Origin: Acanthornis magna
Taxonomy: Eukaryota > Chordata > Aves > Passeriformes > Acanthizidae
NCBI GenBank assembly: GCA_036785705.1
Contig: JAWUZG010000015.1
Location: 1,054,001-1,118,000 of the forward strand
DNA length: 64,000 bases
Reading direction: 5' to 3'
Numbering within the stretch: the first letter of the stretch is position 1; the number at the start of each line of letters is the position of its first letter. The translations under genes were made by a program, and so were the position numbers. Positions 45,171-57,200 of the stretch are shown here, one piece after another. The notes under the pieces were generated by a model. The model was not told the DNA's origin. It searched no databases and was given only the letters and a program-made list of their open reading frames with translations.

Positions 45171-47059
45171 TTTCTTTTATTATACAGGATTGTATGTACA
45201 AGGTCACCTCTCTCCCAAACATCAGCATCACAGTCAGTTCATAGCCAAACCTGCAGCTCATCTCCCCAGGCCTGGAGAACAGCTCTACAACGGCTCAGGA
45301 CAACACAGCGCAGACAGTGCACAGGGACCGGGCAGGGGGGGAAGCACGGGTCTCCCTTCAAGCCCTCCTCAAGCAGCCCAAACTAAGAAATGCAAAGAAA
45401 ACTCTGTGCTTCAAGAGCCATGCGCGCTCCAGGATGGCCCCAGGGGCAGGGAAGTGTCACCCCTGGAGCTGTTTGCCCTTCATCCTTCCAAGAGATGCCG
45501 TGGATGAGGTTGGAGCACTTGGGACCACCCGGGGCCAGGTCTTGTGTGGGAGGGATTGGCCAAGGGAAGGTGTGGACACCGGTGTGGGTTCCAAGCACTG
45601 CTGTGTGTGTTCTGGAGGGGAAGGGGTGGGCAGGACACACCAGGTCTGAATAAAGTGCTGTGCGAGGTTCAGTCCCGTCTGTCCTGGGAAAACAGGACAA
45701 GCCCCGGGAGGAGGAACAAGGAGAAGGGCTGAGGCCTCTCGGGTGTGGGGGTCCCACGCCAAGCCCTCTGCTCACAGCACAGGGCAGGGGCCAAAAGCAG
45801 CTGGAATCGGGGGAGCAGGGGAGGTGCTGGCACACCCACATGCATGGTGCTCGGGGGATTCCCTGTCCCCAGCCCCGGGCACACTGTCACCCTGGGCATG
45901 GAGCTCAGGCAGGAGCAGGAGCTCTCCCGACGTGTCCCAGCTGGGGCAGGAGATGTGGGCAGCCAGGGAAGGAAGGGCTGATGTCTCTGGCTCCAGGCTG
46001 CAGGAGTGGGTGCTCCACACCCCCTCCAGGGAGCAGCTGGTCCAAGGAAAGGGTCTCATCCACGCCTGCTTGTACCCCTCACTCTGCAGACTTGCTCAGC
46101 CCTTACACAGTGGAGAATGAGGACACCAAACCACTGAGGGGACGTACGCTTGGTTTCTCCTGCTCGGATCACTTGCTTTCCTGCAGCTTCCTCTCCCCTT
46201 CCCTCTTCAAGCAGCTTCCCAGAGCACAGCACCTGCTCCACCACCGACTCCTTTCCGCCTGGAAGTGACCGTGGACACACAGCAGCTCATGGGGCACAAG
46301 AGACGTGACAGGAGGTGGCTGTTCTGGAGGACAGCTCACCCCACACCCTCTGACTCAACAGGATCTTCAGCACGAGAACACGAATTGTCCAGACTGAGAC
46401 AGTACTTTTCCCTCAGTTAGGAAATGCTCTGGCTCTCACCTCACACAGGAAAAATGTCTTTATTGGGCTGGGCTGAGTTCCCCCTGCTCTCCTGCAAGCA
46501 GCTCTGGAACACCTCTGGCTCCCTTGGAGACACACCTGCTCTCCTGGTGGCTCTCTCTGCGGTGGCTCTGGGGTATGCAGGTCTGGCTCCTGCCTCCGCT
46601 GGCTGCAGAGCTCCGAATCCATGGCAGGGGTGGTGGGGATCCACTGGGAGGATGAGTTTTCTTTGCCTTTGCTTTACAGATGGATGGAAGATGTCGGGCC
46701 ATGTTTCTCCTTTGAATGCCAGGTAGAGATGACAGCAGCACTTCCATTCAGCTTGTCTTGCTCAACGTGCCAGGACAGGGTTTAGCCTCGTGCTTTCCTC
46801 ACACTGCTGCTCACAGCTGCTCTGGGTGGGCTGCAAGGAGAGAAGGGGGAGCTACAGCACTGTCCTTGAATCCCAGGGGTTTGTCATTCGGGAAAGGGGT
46901 GAGGGGCTAGCCAGTGACCCTGCTGAACAGCCAAGCCCCATGCTAGGAAAACACAGTGGATCAGTGGAAAAGAGTAGCTCCTGAAGCAGGAACCCCCAGC
47001 CCAACGTGCCCAGAACAAGAGCTTTGGCTCAGAAGCAGCAGGGCAGGAGCTGTACCTGG
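45171..47059 (-). terminator. RALY: RALY 3'UTR and polyadenylation signals
   Basis: Downstream of the RALY stop the minus strand has AATAAA at plus 46459-46464, followed by a GT-rich element, giving a 3'UTR of about 600 bases. A second AATAAA lies at 45176-45181, giving about 1.9 kb. The whole stretch is free of recognisable repeats, consistent with exonic sequence. Which site is used cannot be read here. Open frames in this region on both strands are not supported as genes. Confidence 0.55.
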
Positions 47060-47104
47060 TTACTGTAGTCTGGCATCCTCCACGTCTGTGTAATGGCTGT
47101 TCTC
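47060..47104 (-). CDS. RALY: RALY last coding exon
   Basis: Acceptor CCCTGCAG, then GAG AAC AGC CAT TAC ..., ending CTA CAG TAA. It encodes ENSHYTDVEDARLQ, aligning with the C-terminal end of mammalian RALY. It is preceded by a 3.7-kb intron holding two or three CR1 tails. Confidence 0.88.
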   Translation of the reverse strand, partial: ENSHYTDVEDARLQ

Positions 47105-50100
47105 CTGCAGGGAAAAGGGAACCACAAACAGTGAATAACCCTGTGCCCCTCCTGCCCTGCCTGGCACGCTGTGACACCTTGCTGTGGTCACCAGCTGCTC
47201 CCCTGGTGTGGGACAGCAGTGCCAGGGTGGCATGGAAGAGCTACAAAACACCCCTGCTATGGACACCAGGGGCCAGGGCTCTGCTTTCTGGCACAGAAGA
47301 CTTCCAGGCAAAAACACAAATTTCCTCTGGCTCCTTATTCTGGAATGGCTCTGCCAAACAGACCTGGGATGTGTTAATTCCCTCTTGGGCTTCGAAGAAA
47401 TAGAATCATAGAATCATTCAGATTGGAAAAGACTTCCAAGATCATGAAGTCCAACCATTAACCCAGCACCTCCATGTTCATTCCCTGGGCAACCTGTTCC
47501 AATACCTGACCACCCTTTCAGGGAAGAACTTTCCCCAACCTAAACCTTCCCTGGCACAGCTTGAGGCCATTTCCTCTCATCCTGTCTCTTGTTCCCTGGA
47601 ATTGCCCAGTGATGCCAAGGTGCATCAGTCCACAATGGGGAATCAGTGGCCTGGAACTGGTCCCAGTTTGCAGCAGAAATCACCCGGAATGATAACACTC
47701 ATTCATCACTCCAAAGGCCTCAGTAATGGTGCTGAACTGCTCCCCACGCAGGGGCTTTGGAAATCATGGCATGTTGTTGGACTGACTTATGGTCTTGGAA
47801 GTCTTTTCCAGCCTTTATGGTTCTCTGTGGAATCTCCTCCAGGAGCTGTTGGGCAGTGCAGCATCACTGGGAGAATGAGGTGCTCAGCAGTGGTGGTTGA
47901 CCTCCTGCACAGGGTGAATATTTCAGAGCTGGAAATGATCCAGGAGTTGTCTGCAGGGGACATGAAGGACTCCAAGGGAACAGACTCAGCCTGAAAGCCA
48001 GGGGAGGTGGCCTTGCTGTGGGCAAGGGAAGAGCCCAGCTGGACAGGGATTGCCTTGGAACAGGTCAGGAGTCAGCTGTGCGTGAGGATCAGGGACGTGG
48101 GTGACACCACAGCAAGCATTTCCTGCACCCCACTGGCACAGTCTCCTCTGGAGGGGTGCAGGAGGCCTTTAGGGAGACCTCCAGCACCCTGGAATCGGGG
48201 GAAAGGCAGCAGGGCTGCAGCAAGGAACAGAAGACTTCTGGAGAGCATCAGGAATAACTTCCTGACTCAGTGGGCTGATGGCCAAGGAACACCTGGTCAG
48301 GGATGGGAAGATGGAGAGAAGCGTTGGCTGCAGAGCCCATGGGACTGGGAACCTGAGTATCCCGAGAGAAGTGACCAAGAGCAAGAGCAGATCAAATCTC
48401 TGAACTCGAGAGAGCAGATTTTGGGTTGGTCTGCTTGGCAAAACCCCATGGGAGACTGCTCTGGAGGCCAAGGAATAGACTGCTCTGTTGTGTGAGACTT
48501 TCAGTGAGCACCCAGCACCAACCCCAAACCCCAGTTTGGATGCAGACAGGGCTGATAAATGACCAAAACTGCATGAAAACAGCAGAAAATCTGAGTATGA
48601 TCAACCACTGTGTGCTGCGAATATCTGATCACATCAGGATTCTTTTAGCTCTCCCTCCAAAGCTGTGTGCAGGGATCTCCCCTTGAGCAGGGATGTCCCT
48701 CAAGAGACCCCTCCGGTGACACCAGGTATTGAGGGGCTGGCAGGTGACATTTCTTGCACACATGTGACATTTAAGGCATGTACACCATAATCTTTGTATC
48801 CCATACCAAGTGTAGTAAATAGTACTGACCACCAATCCAGCTGCCCTTACTAAATATTTTCCATACCCAAATTTATGGCTCAGAACCCAAGAAAGCTCTG
48901 TCTGAGTCACCTCTGACTCTTCTTCTGCCACCCCCCTGCCCCTCAGAGCCAGAGGGATTTTAGGGACCCCATTTGGGTGCCACACCATGGACAGCAGGTG
49001 GTGATGGCCACACTGGTGTGTGTGAGCCAGAGAGATGTGGGATAAAAGAATCCCTCCCCAGGAACTGGGAAGACTTCAGAACTGCTCAGAGTTGTAAGGT
49101 CAGGAGCAAGACAAAGGCTGGTTTTGGTGAGCTGCCTTGCAGGGTGTGAGAAGCTCCCTGCAGACGACCTGCACACCCTGACCTGACCACGCAGAGCACT
49201 TGGGAGCCTGTCTGAAGCTGGCAGTGAAATATTTCTGGTCTTGATGCCACATCAGGACCAGGGAGTTACAGAAAATAGAGATGTAAGTGAGCTGAAATGT
49301 TCATCTCCTCTTAACGAAGACCTGCTCTTCCCAAACCCTTGCCAGCAGATGTCTCTCCACTGTTTTCTGTTCACCCCAGCAATGGTAGAGAAATGCACAG
49401 TTTTTGTTGACAGGTTGTGTGCTGCTTTATCATCATTAACATCAGCAAGTTTTCCCCTAATTTCTACCATCTGTTTCCCTTGATGTAATTCAAACCTGGC
49501 CTTCCTTTTCCTGACGCAGAGCTTGTGCCTTTCTTCTTCCCAGTGCCTGCTATGACGACTCCCCTCAAGCAGCTCCCCCCAAATTTGGCAGGGCTGATGG
49601 ACTCCAGCCATGAGGCCCCAGACCTGAAACAGCTGAAGGACCTTGTTCAGAGCCCTCATCCATCATGGCTCAAGCAGGACAGAGTAGGAGAGCACAAACC
49701 AGCTGGGAAGGTTTGGAGCTGGAGGCGCTTTTTGGCCATGGGAAGTGCTGTGGATGTGCAGCATGGCCGCCGCAGGGATGGGGGTGAGGAGAGGGGAGGG
49801 ATGCTGAGCTTCATCCTCACTGCTGCTGCCACCACTGCTGGGCTGGGGAGGGAGTGGAGCTGTCCCAGGGGCCACTCAGGTCATGTCCTTCCATCCCTGA
49901 GGCCTGCTGCCCTCAGTCTGGATCTGGAGCAAAGTCTTAGTTTGGGATAAATTAGAGTGCTGCCAGTGGTGACAGTGACCTGTCCTGTACCCAAGCACAG
50001 GGCTCCCACCCAAATGCACAGATTTGTCACTAGGGTCACAAGGGACACCCTTTTTTGAGGCAGGACTGACAGCAGAGGGGCTGATGTGTGCTGGCTGTGC

Positions 50101-51189
50101 TGGTGCTGCCCTCGCTGGGGGTGCCCTGGCTTGGTCAGACCTTGGTTTGTGTCACGGACAAGGCACTCTGGACAGGGACTTTGGGCAAGGGCCTGGAGTG
50201 ACAGGACAAGGGGGAATGGCTTCCCAGTGCCAGAGGGCAGGGATGGATGGGATGCTGGGAAGGAATCGTTCCCTGTGAGGGTGGGCAGGCCCTGGCACAG
50301 GTGCCCAGAGAAGCTGTGGCTGTCCCTGGATCCCTGGCAGTGTCCAAGGCCAGGCTGGACGGGGCTTGGAGCAACCTGGGATAGTGGAAGGTGTCCCTGC
50401 TCATGGCAGGGGTGGAATGAGTTCTCTAAGGTTCCTTCTAATCCTCCTGTAACTCTGTGGATGTCTGGTCAGGTGCAAGGGCACTGAAAACGCAGCTCAT
50501 CTAACACGGCCTGTCTTTGCACAGTGTTTAAATCCACACAAGAATTACTTGTCAGCTTAATTTAAACCACTCCAAGTTGTGAAATCAAGGATAAATGTGA
50601 TCTGAACTTCAAGAGCCAACCATTTTTCTTCAACATATCCACATGTTTGCATGGGCAGTGCTTTTGCAGGCAGTAGGGCAGTTTGGAAGAACAAGCTGTG
50701 AACAACAATCAGATTTAAATACAACTATTTCTCTGGAGGAAGGAAAAACTACTTTTCTTGGGGATTTATCAAGTTCCAGTAAAACTGTGGCCCATGACTG
50801 AACTCCTTTGCTGCAGGGATGGGTTATCCAGGCTCTCTTACCAGTTCATCTTCACACTCGTCCCGTGCGAGCCCCTCCTCCTCGCCCTCGTCCCCGTTGA
50901 GCGGCTCCTCCGCGTTGGCCTCAGCCTCGGACGCCGTGTCCTCCTGGGACACCTCGCTCTTGCTGCTCTCCGCCTTCTTCCTTGCCTCTGCGGGAGCAAC
51001 AGCCGGGTCAGGGCCGGGAGCGGGGCCAGGGCCTGGCCCCACAGCCAGGGGCTGGAAAATGAGCACGGTGGAAAAGGTTCCTGCACTGGAGTTCTGCTGG
51101 TTTGGAGGGAATGGACTGGGAGACTGCAGAGAGGGCACAGATGGCTCTACATCCCCCAGTGGGACTGCGGGAGCCAGGCAGGAGAGGAT

Positions 51190-51233
<44 letters not shown>

Positions 51234-54200
51234 ATAGGATAGGATAGGATAGGATAGGATAGGATAGGACAGGATAGGATAGGATAGGATAGGATAGGAT
51301 AGGATAGGATAGGACAGGATAGGGATAGGACAGGACAGGATAGGGATAGGGATAGAGGCAAGGCTAGGCTAGGATTAGGATAGAATAGAATAGAATAGAA
51401 TAGAATAGAATAGAATAGAATAGAATAGAATAGAATAGAAAAAGGATAGGATGGGATGGGATGGGATGGGATGGGATGGGATGGGATGGGATAGGATGGG
51501 ATAGGATAGGATAGGATAGGATAGGATAGGATAGGATAGGATAGGATAGGATAGGATAGGATAGGATAGGATGGCATAGGATGGGATAGGATGGCATAGG
51601 ATGGGATAGGATGGGATAGGGATAGAGGCTAGGCTAGGCTAGGATTAGGATAGAATAGAATAGAATGGAATGGAATGGAGTGGAATGGAATGGAATGGAA
51701 TGGAATAGAATAGAATAGAATAGAATAGAATAGAATAGAATAGAATAGAATAGAATAGAATAGAATAGAATAGGATAGAATAAGGATAGGATAGGATAGG
51801 ATAGGATAGGATAGGATAGGATAGGATAGGATATGGATAGAATAGGATAGGATATGGACAGGGTAGGATAAGGGATAGGATAGGATAAGATGGAAGAGAG
51901 TAAAATAGAATAGAATAATAGAACAAAAGAGCAAACTAAAAAAAATACAAACTATATGACAAAAGGAAAAAAACCCTCATCATTTTAAACCCCAACACCG
52001 TAATTTCAGGAATTTTGGTGTGTAATTTTGGCCTCTGATTCTACCCCGGAACCTGGGGCTTGACACTTCCCTGTCAGAGCCTGGAGGAAGTTGTGATGCC
52101 CACGGCCAGCCCCGAGGCATCCCCACACCCCACTGACCTGCGGACAGCTTCTGTTCCTCAGCAATCTGCTCCAGCCGGCCCAGGAGAGCATCAATGTTGG
52201 ATTTGATCTGCGTCAGCTCGGTTTTGATTGTCTGCAGCTCGCTGCTCTTCACTTGGAGAGAGGAAGGGAGGAAAGGAAGGCCCTCAGTGCCCTGCAGAGC
52301 ACCCTGGAGCAGCCCCACCCCACAGCCGGCCCAAGGCACCTCCCTGAGCAGGCAGAGAAACCACGGAGAAACGTGAGGCTGGAAACTGGCAGGGAAGCTG
52401 GGGGGCTGCTCCCAAAAAGCCTGTGGGTTTTTGCTCCCAAAAAGCCTGTGGGTGCTGTGTGCAGCCAGGCTGTGGGGGCTGGCCCCAGGCTTTGGCACGC
52501 CCCGGCCGCACCCCCACACTTCAGGCTGTGCTTTCCATCTGTTTGGGGTTTGGGAAGGATTTTTGGGAGGGCCCTGTGCCCCCCCACTGGTGTCCCCAGC
52601 CCAGGCACATACTCACACTTGAGCTTGGCCGAGCTGTTGGCGATGGCGGCCGACCTGGCGAAGAGCTTGACGGGCAGCGAGGCCTTGACACGCCGCACCA
52701 GGGGAATGGTGACCCGCGGCCGCTTGACCGGCACCACCCGCGGCACCGGCGACACCCGGCCCCGGTACTCGAAGATCCTGAGGGAGGGGAGGGAGGGATG
52801 TGGGGCAGCGCTGCCGTGGGGTGCCCCAGCCTGAGCAGCTCCCGGCCCCAAGGCCATCGGGTCCCACCCCTCAGGCTGGGCTGCACCCCCTGCCCCCAAA
52901 CCCCTCCCTGCCCCACAAAGCCCCTCGGGGATGCCTCACCTGTCGTAGAAGTCGTCTCTGTAATAGTCATAATCGAAGTCGTAGCCACTGCAGAGACAGT
53001 CAGGCACCGTGGGTTAATTAGCACTGGTAATTCATTATCACTGCTCCCTCCCTGCCTGCTGAGCACCCCAGGGCCTTCAAGGACAAATCAATTGATCCCC
53101 CTTGATGAGGGGCTCTCATCCAGCAGGACATGGACACTGCTGGCTGCAGGGAGCGGGACTGAGCCCTGGGGGACATTTGGGGGGCTGAAGGCACTGGAGA
53201 GGGTGGTGTTGGCAGAGGAGTGTTAACCTGGTGATCTCAAGGAGGAGCAAGAAGATGTGTGGGGAGAGAAGTCAGGAAGAAGGGGATATTTACGGGGATA
53301 TTTATGAACTCAAATCTTTCTCCCCTCAGCCAGGCAATGCCCTCATCCTGTTTTCTTAAGGTTGAGCTGCATTTTAACCCAAAGAAGGAGCATTCCCCTC
53401 TCCCTGGAGACTCAGTAACACACTGGGTTTCAGTTTCAGTCACTGGCTAGTTTCTTAGATATGCTTTTTCCACACTCCATGGATTCCCCAGATGCCTGTG
53501 ACAGCACACGGAGACCCAGTCTGTGCCTCAGGGAGATCTGAGCCCCCGTAGATGGTTTGGGGCTGATCTGAGGCCAAGGAGATGAGGCCAGGGTTAAGGA
53601 CAAGGAGACGGCTCGTGCACCTCCTGCCCCAATCATGCCCTGCCATGGGAACCTCAGTGAGGGGAAATTTCATAAAGCTGGGCCTTATCTCTGAGCAGCT
53701 GCTGCCCATGGCATTCCCAGCGGGATGGGAGGGGATGGGATGCATGGGATGGGATCCATGGGATGGGATGGGATGGGATGGGATGGGATGGGATGGGATG
53801 GGATCCATGGGATGGGATGGAATGGGATGGGATGAGATGGGACAGGAGTGCAGGGTGTCTCTGCTGAGCCAGCAGCACTGGTGGGGAGATGTGACTGTGG
53901 AAGTGTTATCACCACAACCCCTCCAGATTTCAATGCATGGTGGAAAACAGTCATTTTTGACAGTCTCAGCACAGGTGAATTCCAAATTCTTTTCAGCCCT
54001 GGTGTCCTCCCCTTCTGACCTGAGCTGCAGCAAACATTCCTGCTGGGCTCAGAGGAGACAGGAATATCCTGCAGCCTTTCCCAGCCACTGCACAATCTGT
54101 GCTCACTTGTTCCCTCTTCTGAACTGCAAGGGAGAGGTGATTCCTGCCAGGGCACCTGGTGCTGGGGTGAACCCAGCAGTTTGTGGGGCTGAGGGGAGGG

Positions 54201-57200
54201 GCAGTGTGGAACGAGGCATTTGCACGGAGCTTTTCCTCATGGGTAACCTGATTTTCGTTCTGACCTGGGGTGAAACCTGCAGATACAAAAACTCTCCAAG
54301 AAAATAGCTCCCCTCAGCCTGCCAATCTATTTTGATCACTGAGGATGTTTGACTCCAGTTCTGTTTGAATCCAATAAATACAAAATACCATCAAAATAGG
54401 AAGCCATTTGAAAGGAAAATTGAAGTAGGATGCTTCTATGCTGTCAGACTCTCCCTCTTCAATTTTCCCCCCCTCCTTAGATGGAACTCAAACGAAATTG
54501 CTGCTATTTTGTAATATTTTCAATCCTGACAGGCTCTGGTGAAGTGCTTCTGGCTCCCTCCAGCAGTGCCCCAGTCCCAGTCACAAGGGGACAGGGGCAC
54601 CTCCCTGTGGCTCCAGGGCTCCAAGTGGGATCCAGCAGTGCCTTTATTCCCAGCAGGAACTCCCTCCTTGGGGATTTGCTCTTGCTGGGAAGCTCCCTGT
54701 GCCTTGGAGGCCCCAGGGCCGCTTTGGAGCATTTGTTCATAAACAATTTGGGGCTGTTTGGCCAAATTTTGAGACGCCCAAATGCCTTTCTCCTGATCCC
54801 ATTCCCACTCCTGGTCTGAGCTTCGCCTCCAAGCCTCCGCTCGTGGGCAGAGCTGTGGGATCAGCACTTGGGCAGCTCCATGGGAACGTGGGCATGGAGA
54901 GGAGCTGCAGCTGCACCCGCAGCACACAGCACTGCCCTGCTGCTGCCAGCGCTGTCCCGGCAAAGCCTGGCACTTGGGAACAAGCAATGGAGCCCTGGAT
55001 GGGGTGGGCACCTCCATTTCCATCCCTGACCCTGCCCTGAGGCGTGTGGGCACCTCTGCCCGGCTCCTGGGCTTGGCTCCGGCACAAATAGGATGAAGCT
55101 TGGCCTCAAGTAACTGTAGATCCAACCTGGAGAAGGCTGGAGAGGAACTGGAGAAGGATGGAGGTGCCCAAAAGCTCAGGTGAAGCCCTAAGCCTTCTCC
55201 AAGACCTGTCCATTTGGTCACCTGGCAGTGCTTTTAGCAGCACCCCTGGAATCAGGCTTTGAGCACAGGGCAGGTCCTCCAGGATGAATCCAGGAAAAAA
55301 GCTCCTAAAAGGGAGTGCCTTAGGCTGGGTGATTTATCCTGAAAGTTTCCCTGCACGTAGGATAAACCATCCTGAGACTGAGGGATCATTTCCCAGTGGC
55401 CTGGCAGGTCTGTGTTGGTATACAGGAATAATTTTTGCCATTTTTCAATCCGTTGGTGACATTGCACCCTTTCAAAACCAAGCAGGGACAATCAGAGTGA
55501 GAGGCTGGGAAGCAGAAGGGCTCCAAGGAACACCACACTGCCACCTCCTGAGGCATTGCTTCTGCTTTGTCTTCCTTAGCAATCAAATACCATTTGTTAC
55601 TGACACACAGGTTCAAAATGCAACTGTTGATAACTGAAGGGCGATTGTTTGCATGTGCTGCCTCTCCATCCCATTTGTGGGGCCAGCTCTGAGCCTGTGC
55701 CTGAACAGCAAATGTGCATTTGAGCATCTGCGCTTTAATTACTGCTAATCATGCTGAGCTCGGCTCCCACCCTCTGTCAAGGCATTCCTGCAGCAGGGAA
55801 AGTCAGACCTGCTGGAGCTGCTTGGAAAATGTGGCATTGATCAAACAGCGATTCTGTGGAGCTGTGGGAGATTCTGTCCTCCTGCAAAGAGCCAGGACAG
55901 GGGGAAAGAGGGGAATGAAGGCTGGCATTACCAAAGTGCTGGGGCTGCTGTAGGCTGGGCCATCACTGCTCACCTGCCCCTCTGCCCTGGGGCTGCTCTC
56001 AACCCTGTCCATGTGGATTTGGCACTGGGATGTCACTGCTCCAGCACTGGGGCCTGGGAGGGGTGTTTGGGGATGGGCTGACAGCAGCTCTGGGTGTAAG
56101 GGGATGGATGCCACTGTTTGCTGGCTGTGACAGTCAGCCAGCAGTGCTTTGTCTCTGTCACCATTCCAGAGACCCTTCCTGGGGTCACAGAGCTGCAGAC
56201 ACCCAGCAGCTCTTGCCCAGGTTGTCCTCCCCGTTCTTTTGGCCATGGAGCAGCTTTAGCCCCAGCACTGCAGGCAAGGGCAGGGATTTGTGCCTCCAAA
56301 AGCCCAAAGAGGCCCTGGCAGAGCCACCATGCCTTCCCAGCCAGCTCACAGCAAGGTGGGATCGCTGGCACCAACCTGAACACGGCCCCAAATGCCCCAG
56401 GAAATCCTGTCCAGACTTTTGCTGGGCAGGGACAAAAAGTGTTGCCAGAAGGCAGATTTGGAGAGGCAGGAAGTGACTCCCTGGGGACAAGGGCACAGCA
56501 GCTCATTTCCCAGCCAGCCCCACTGGCAGTGTGGGCATGTTTGGCGGCAGTGGCCAGGGGACAGGCAGGAGCATCCAGGGAACTTCCCTGTGCAAAGGGA
56601 TGCTCTGGGAAGTGCCAGAGGGAGGGAGGGAGGCCCAGAGATCCAAGAGGGTGAGGGGAGAGCAGTGATGGCAAGGTTTTATAGGAACTGAAGGTGCCTC
56701 GTGTGGAGACAGCTGGGAAATTTGATGGGGGCATGAGCCAGGGTGGGGTAGATGAGAGGCCACATCCCCAAGGATTTGTATTAAACACCTGGACACTCCC
56801 CTGGACTGGTGGAGAGGCAAAAATGCCATGACTGTTGCTTCCTCTGTGTTCAAAATGGAATTTCCCTTGCTTTGCCTTCCCCTCGACCCTCCCATGTAGA
56901 CTTGGAACGAGGCAAAGCAAAGCCCAGCCTTTGGAAAAATCCTCTGCTGTGTTTAACACAGCACTTCCATAAATTACAGTGCTGTGATTGCTGGAGTCTA
57001 ACATTTAGAAAAATGGATGGTGGTTTGGGAAGCTGTAAGCACGGCTGGCTGCAAACCTGCATTCCCTGTTTTCCAGGAGATATCATAAGTTGTGCCAGTC
57101 CAGATGGCAAAGTTTTAATCTGACAGCCAGTCTGGGATGAAATATTGCTGGAGCTCGCAGCAGTGCAGTTCTCTGGCCCATATTTTAGCATATCCATATT

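Noticed and set aside
51008..51934. SYPIL/SILFY-repeat frames on the minus strand
   Set aside because: Translation of the composite pentanucleotide array in a RALY intron.
56033..57004. 323-codon minus-strand frame in a RALY intron
   Set aside because: Longest frame in the region, but no motif, no repeat identity, and several competing frames of similar composition. GC-rich intron DNA explains it.
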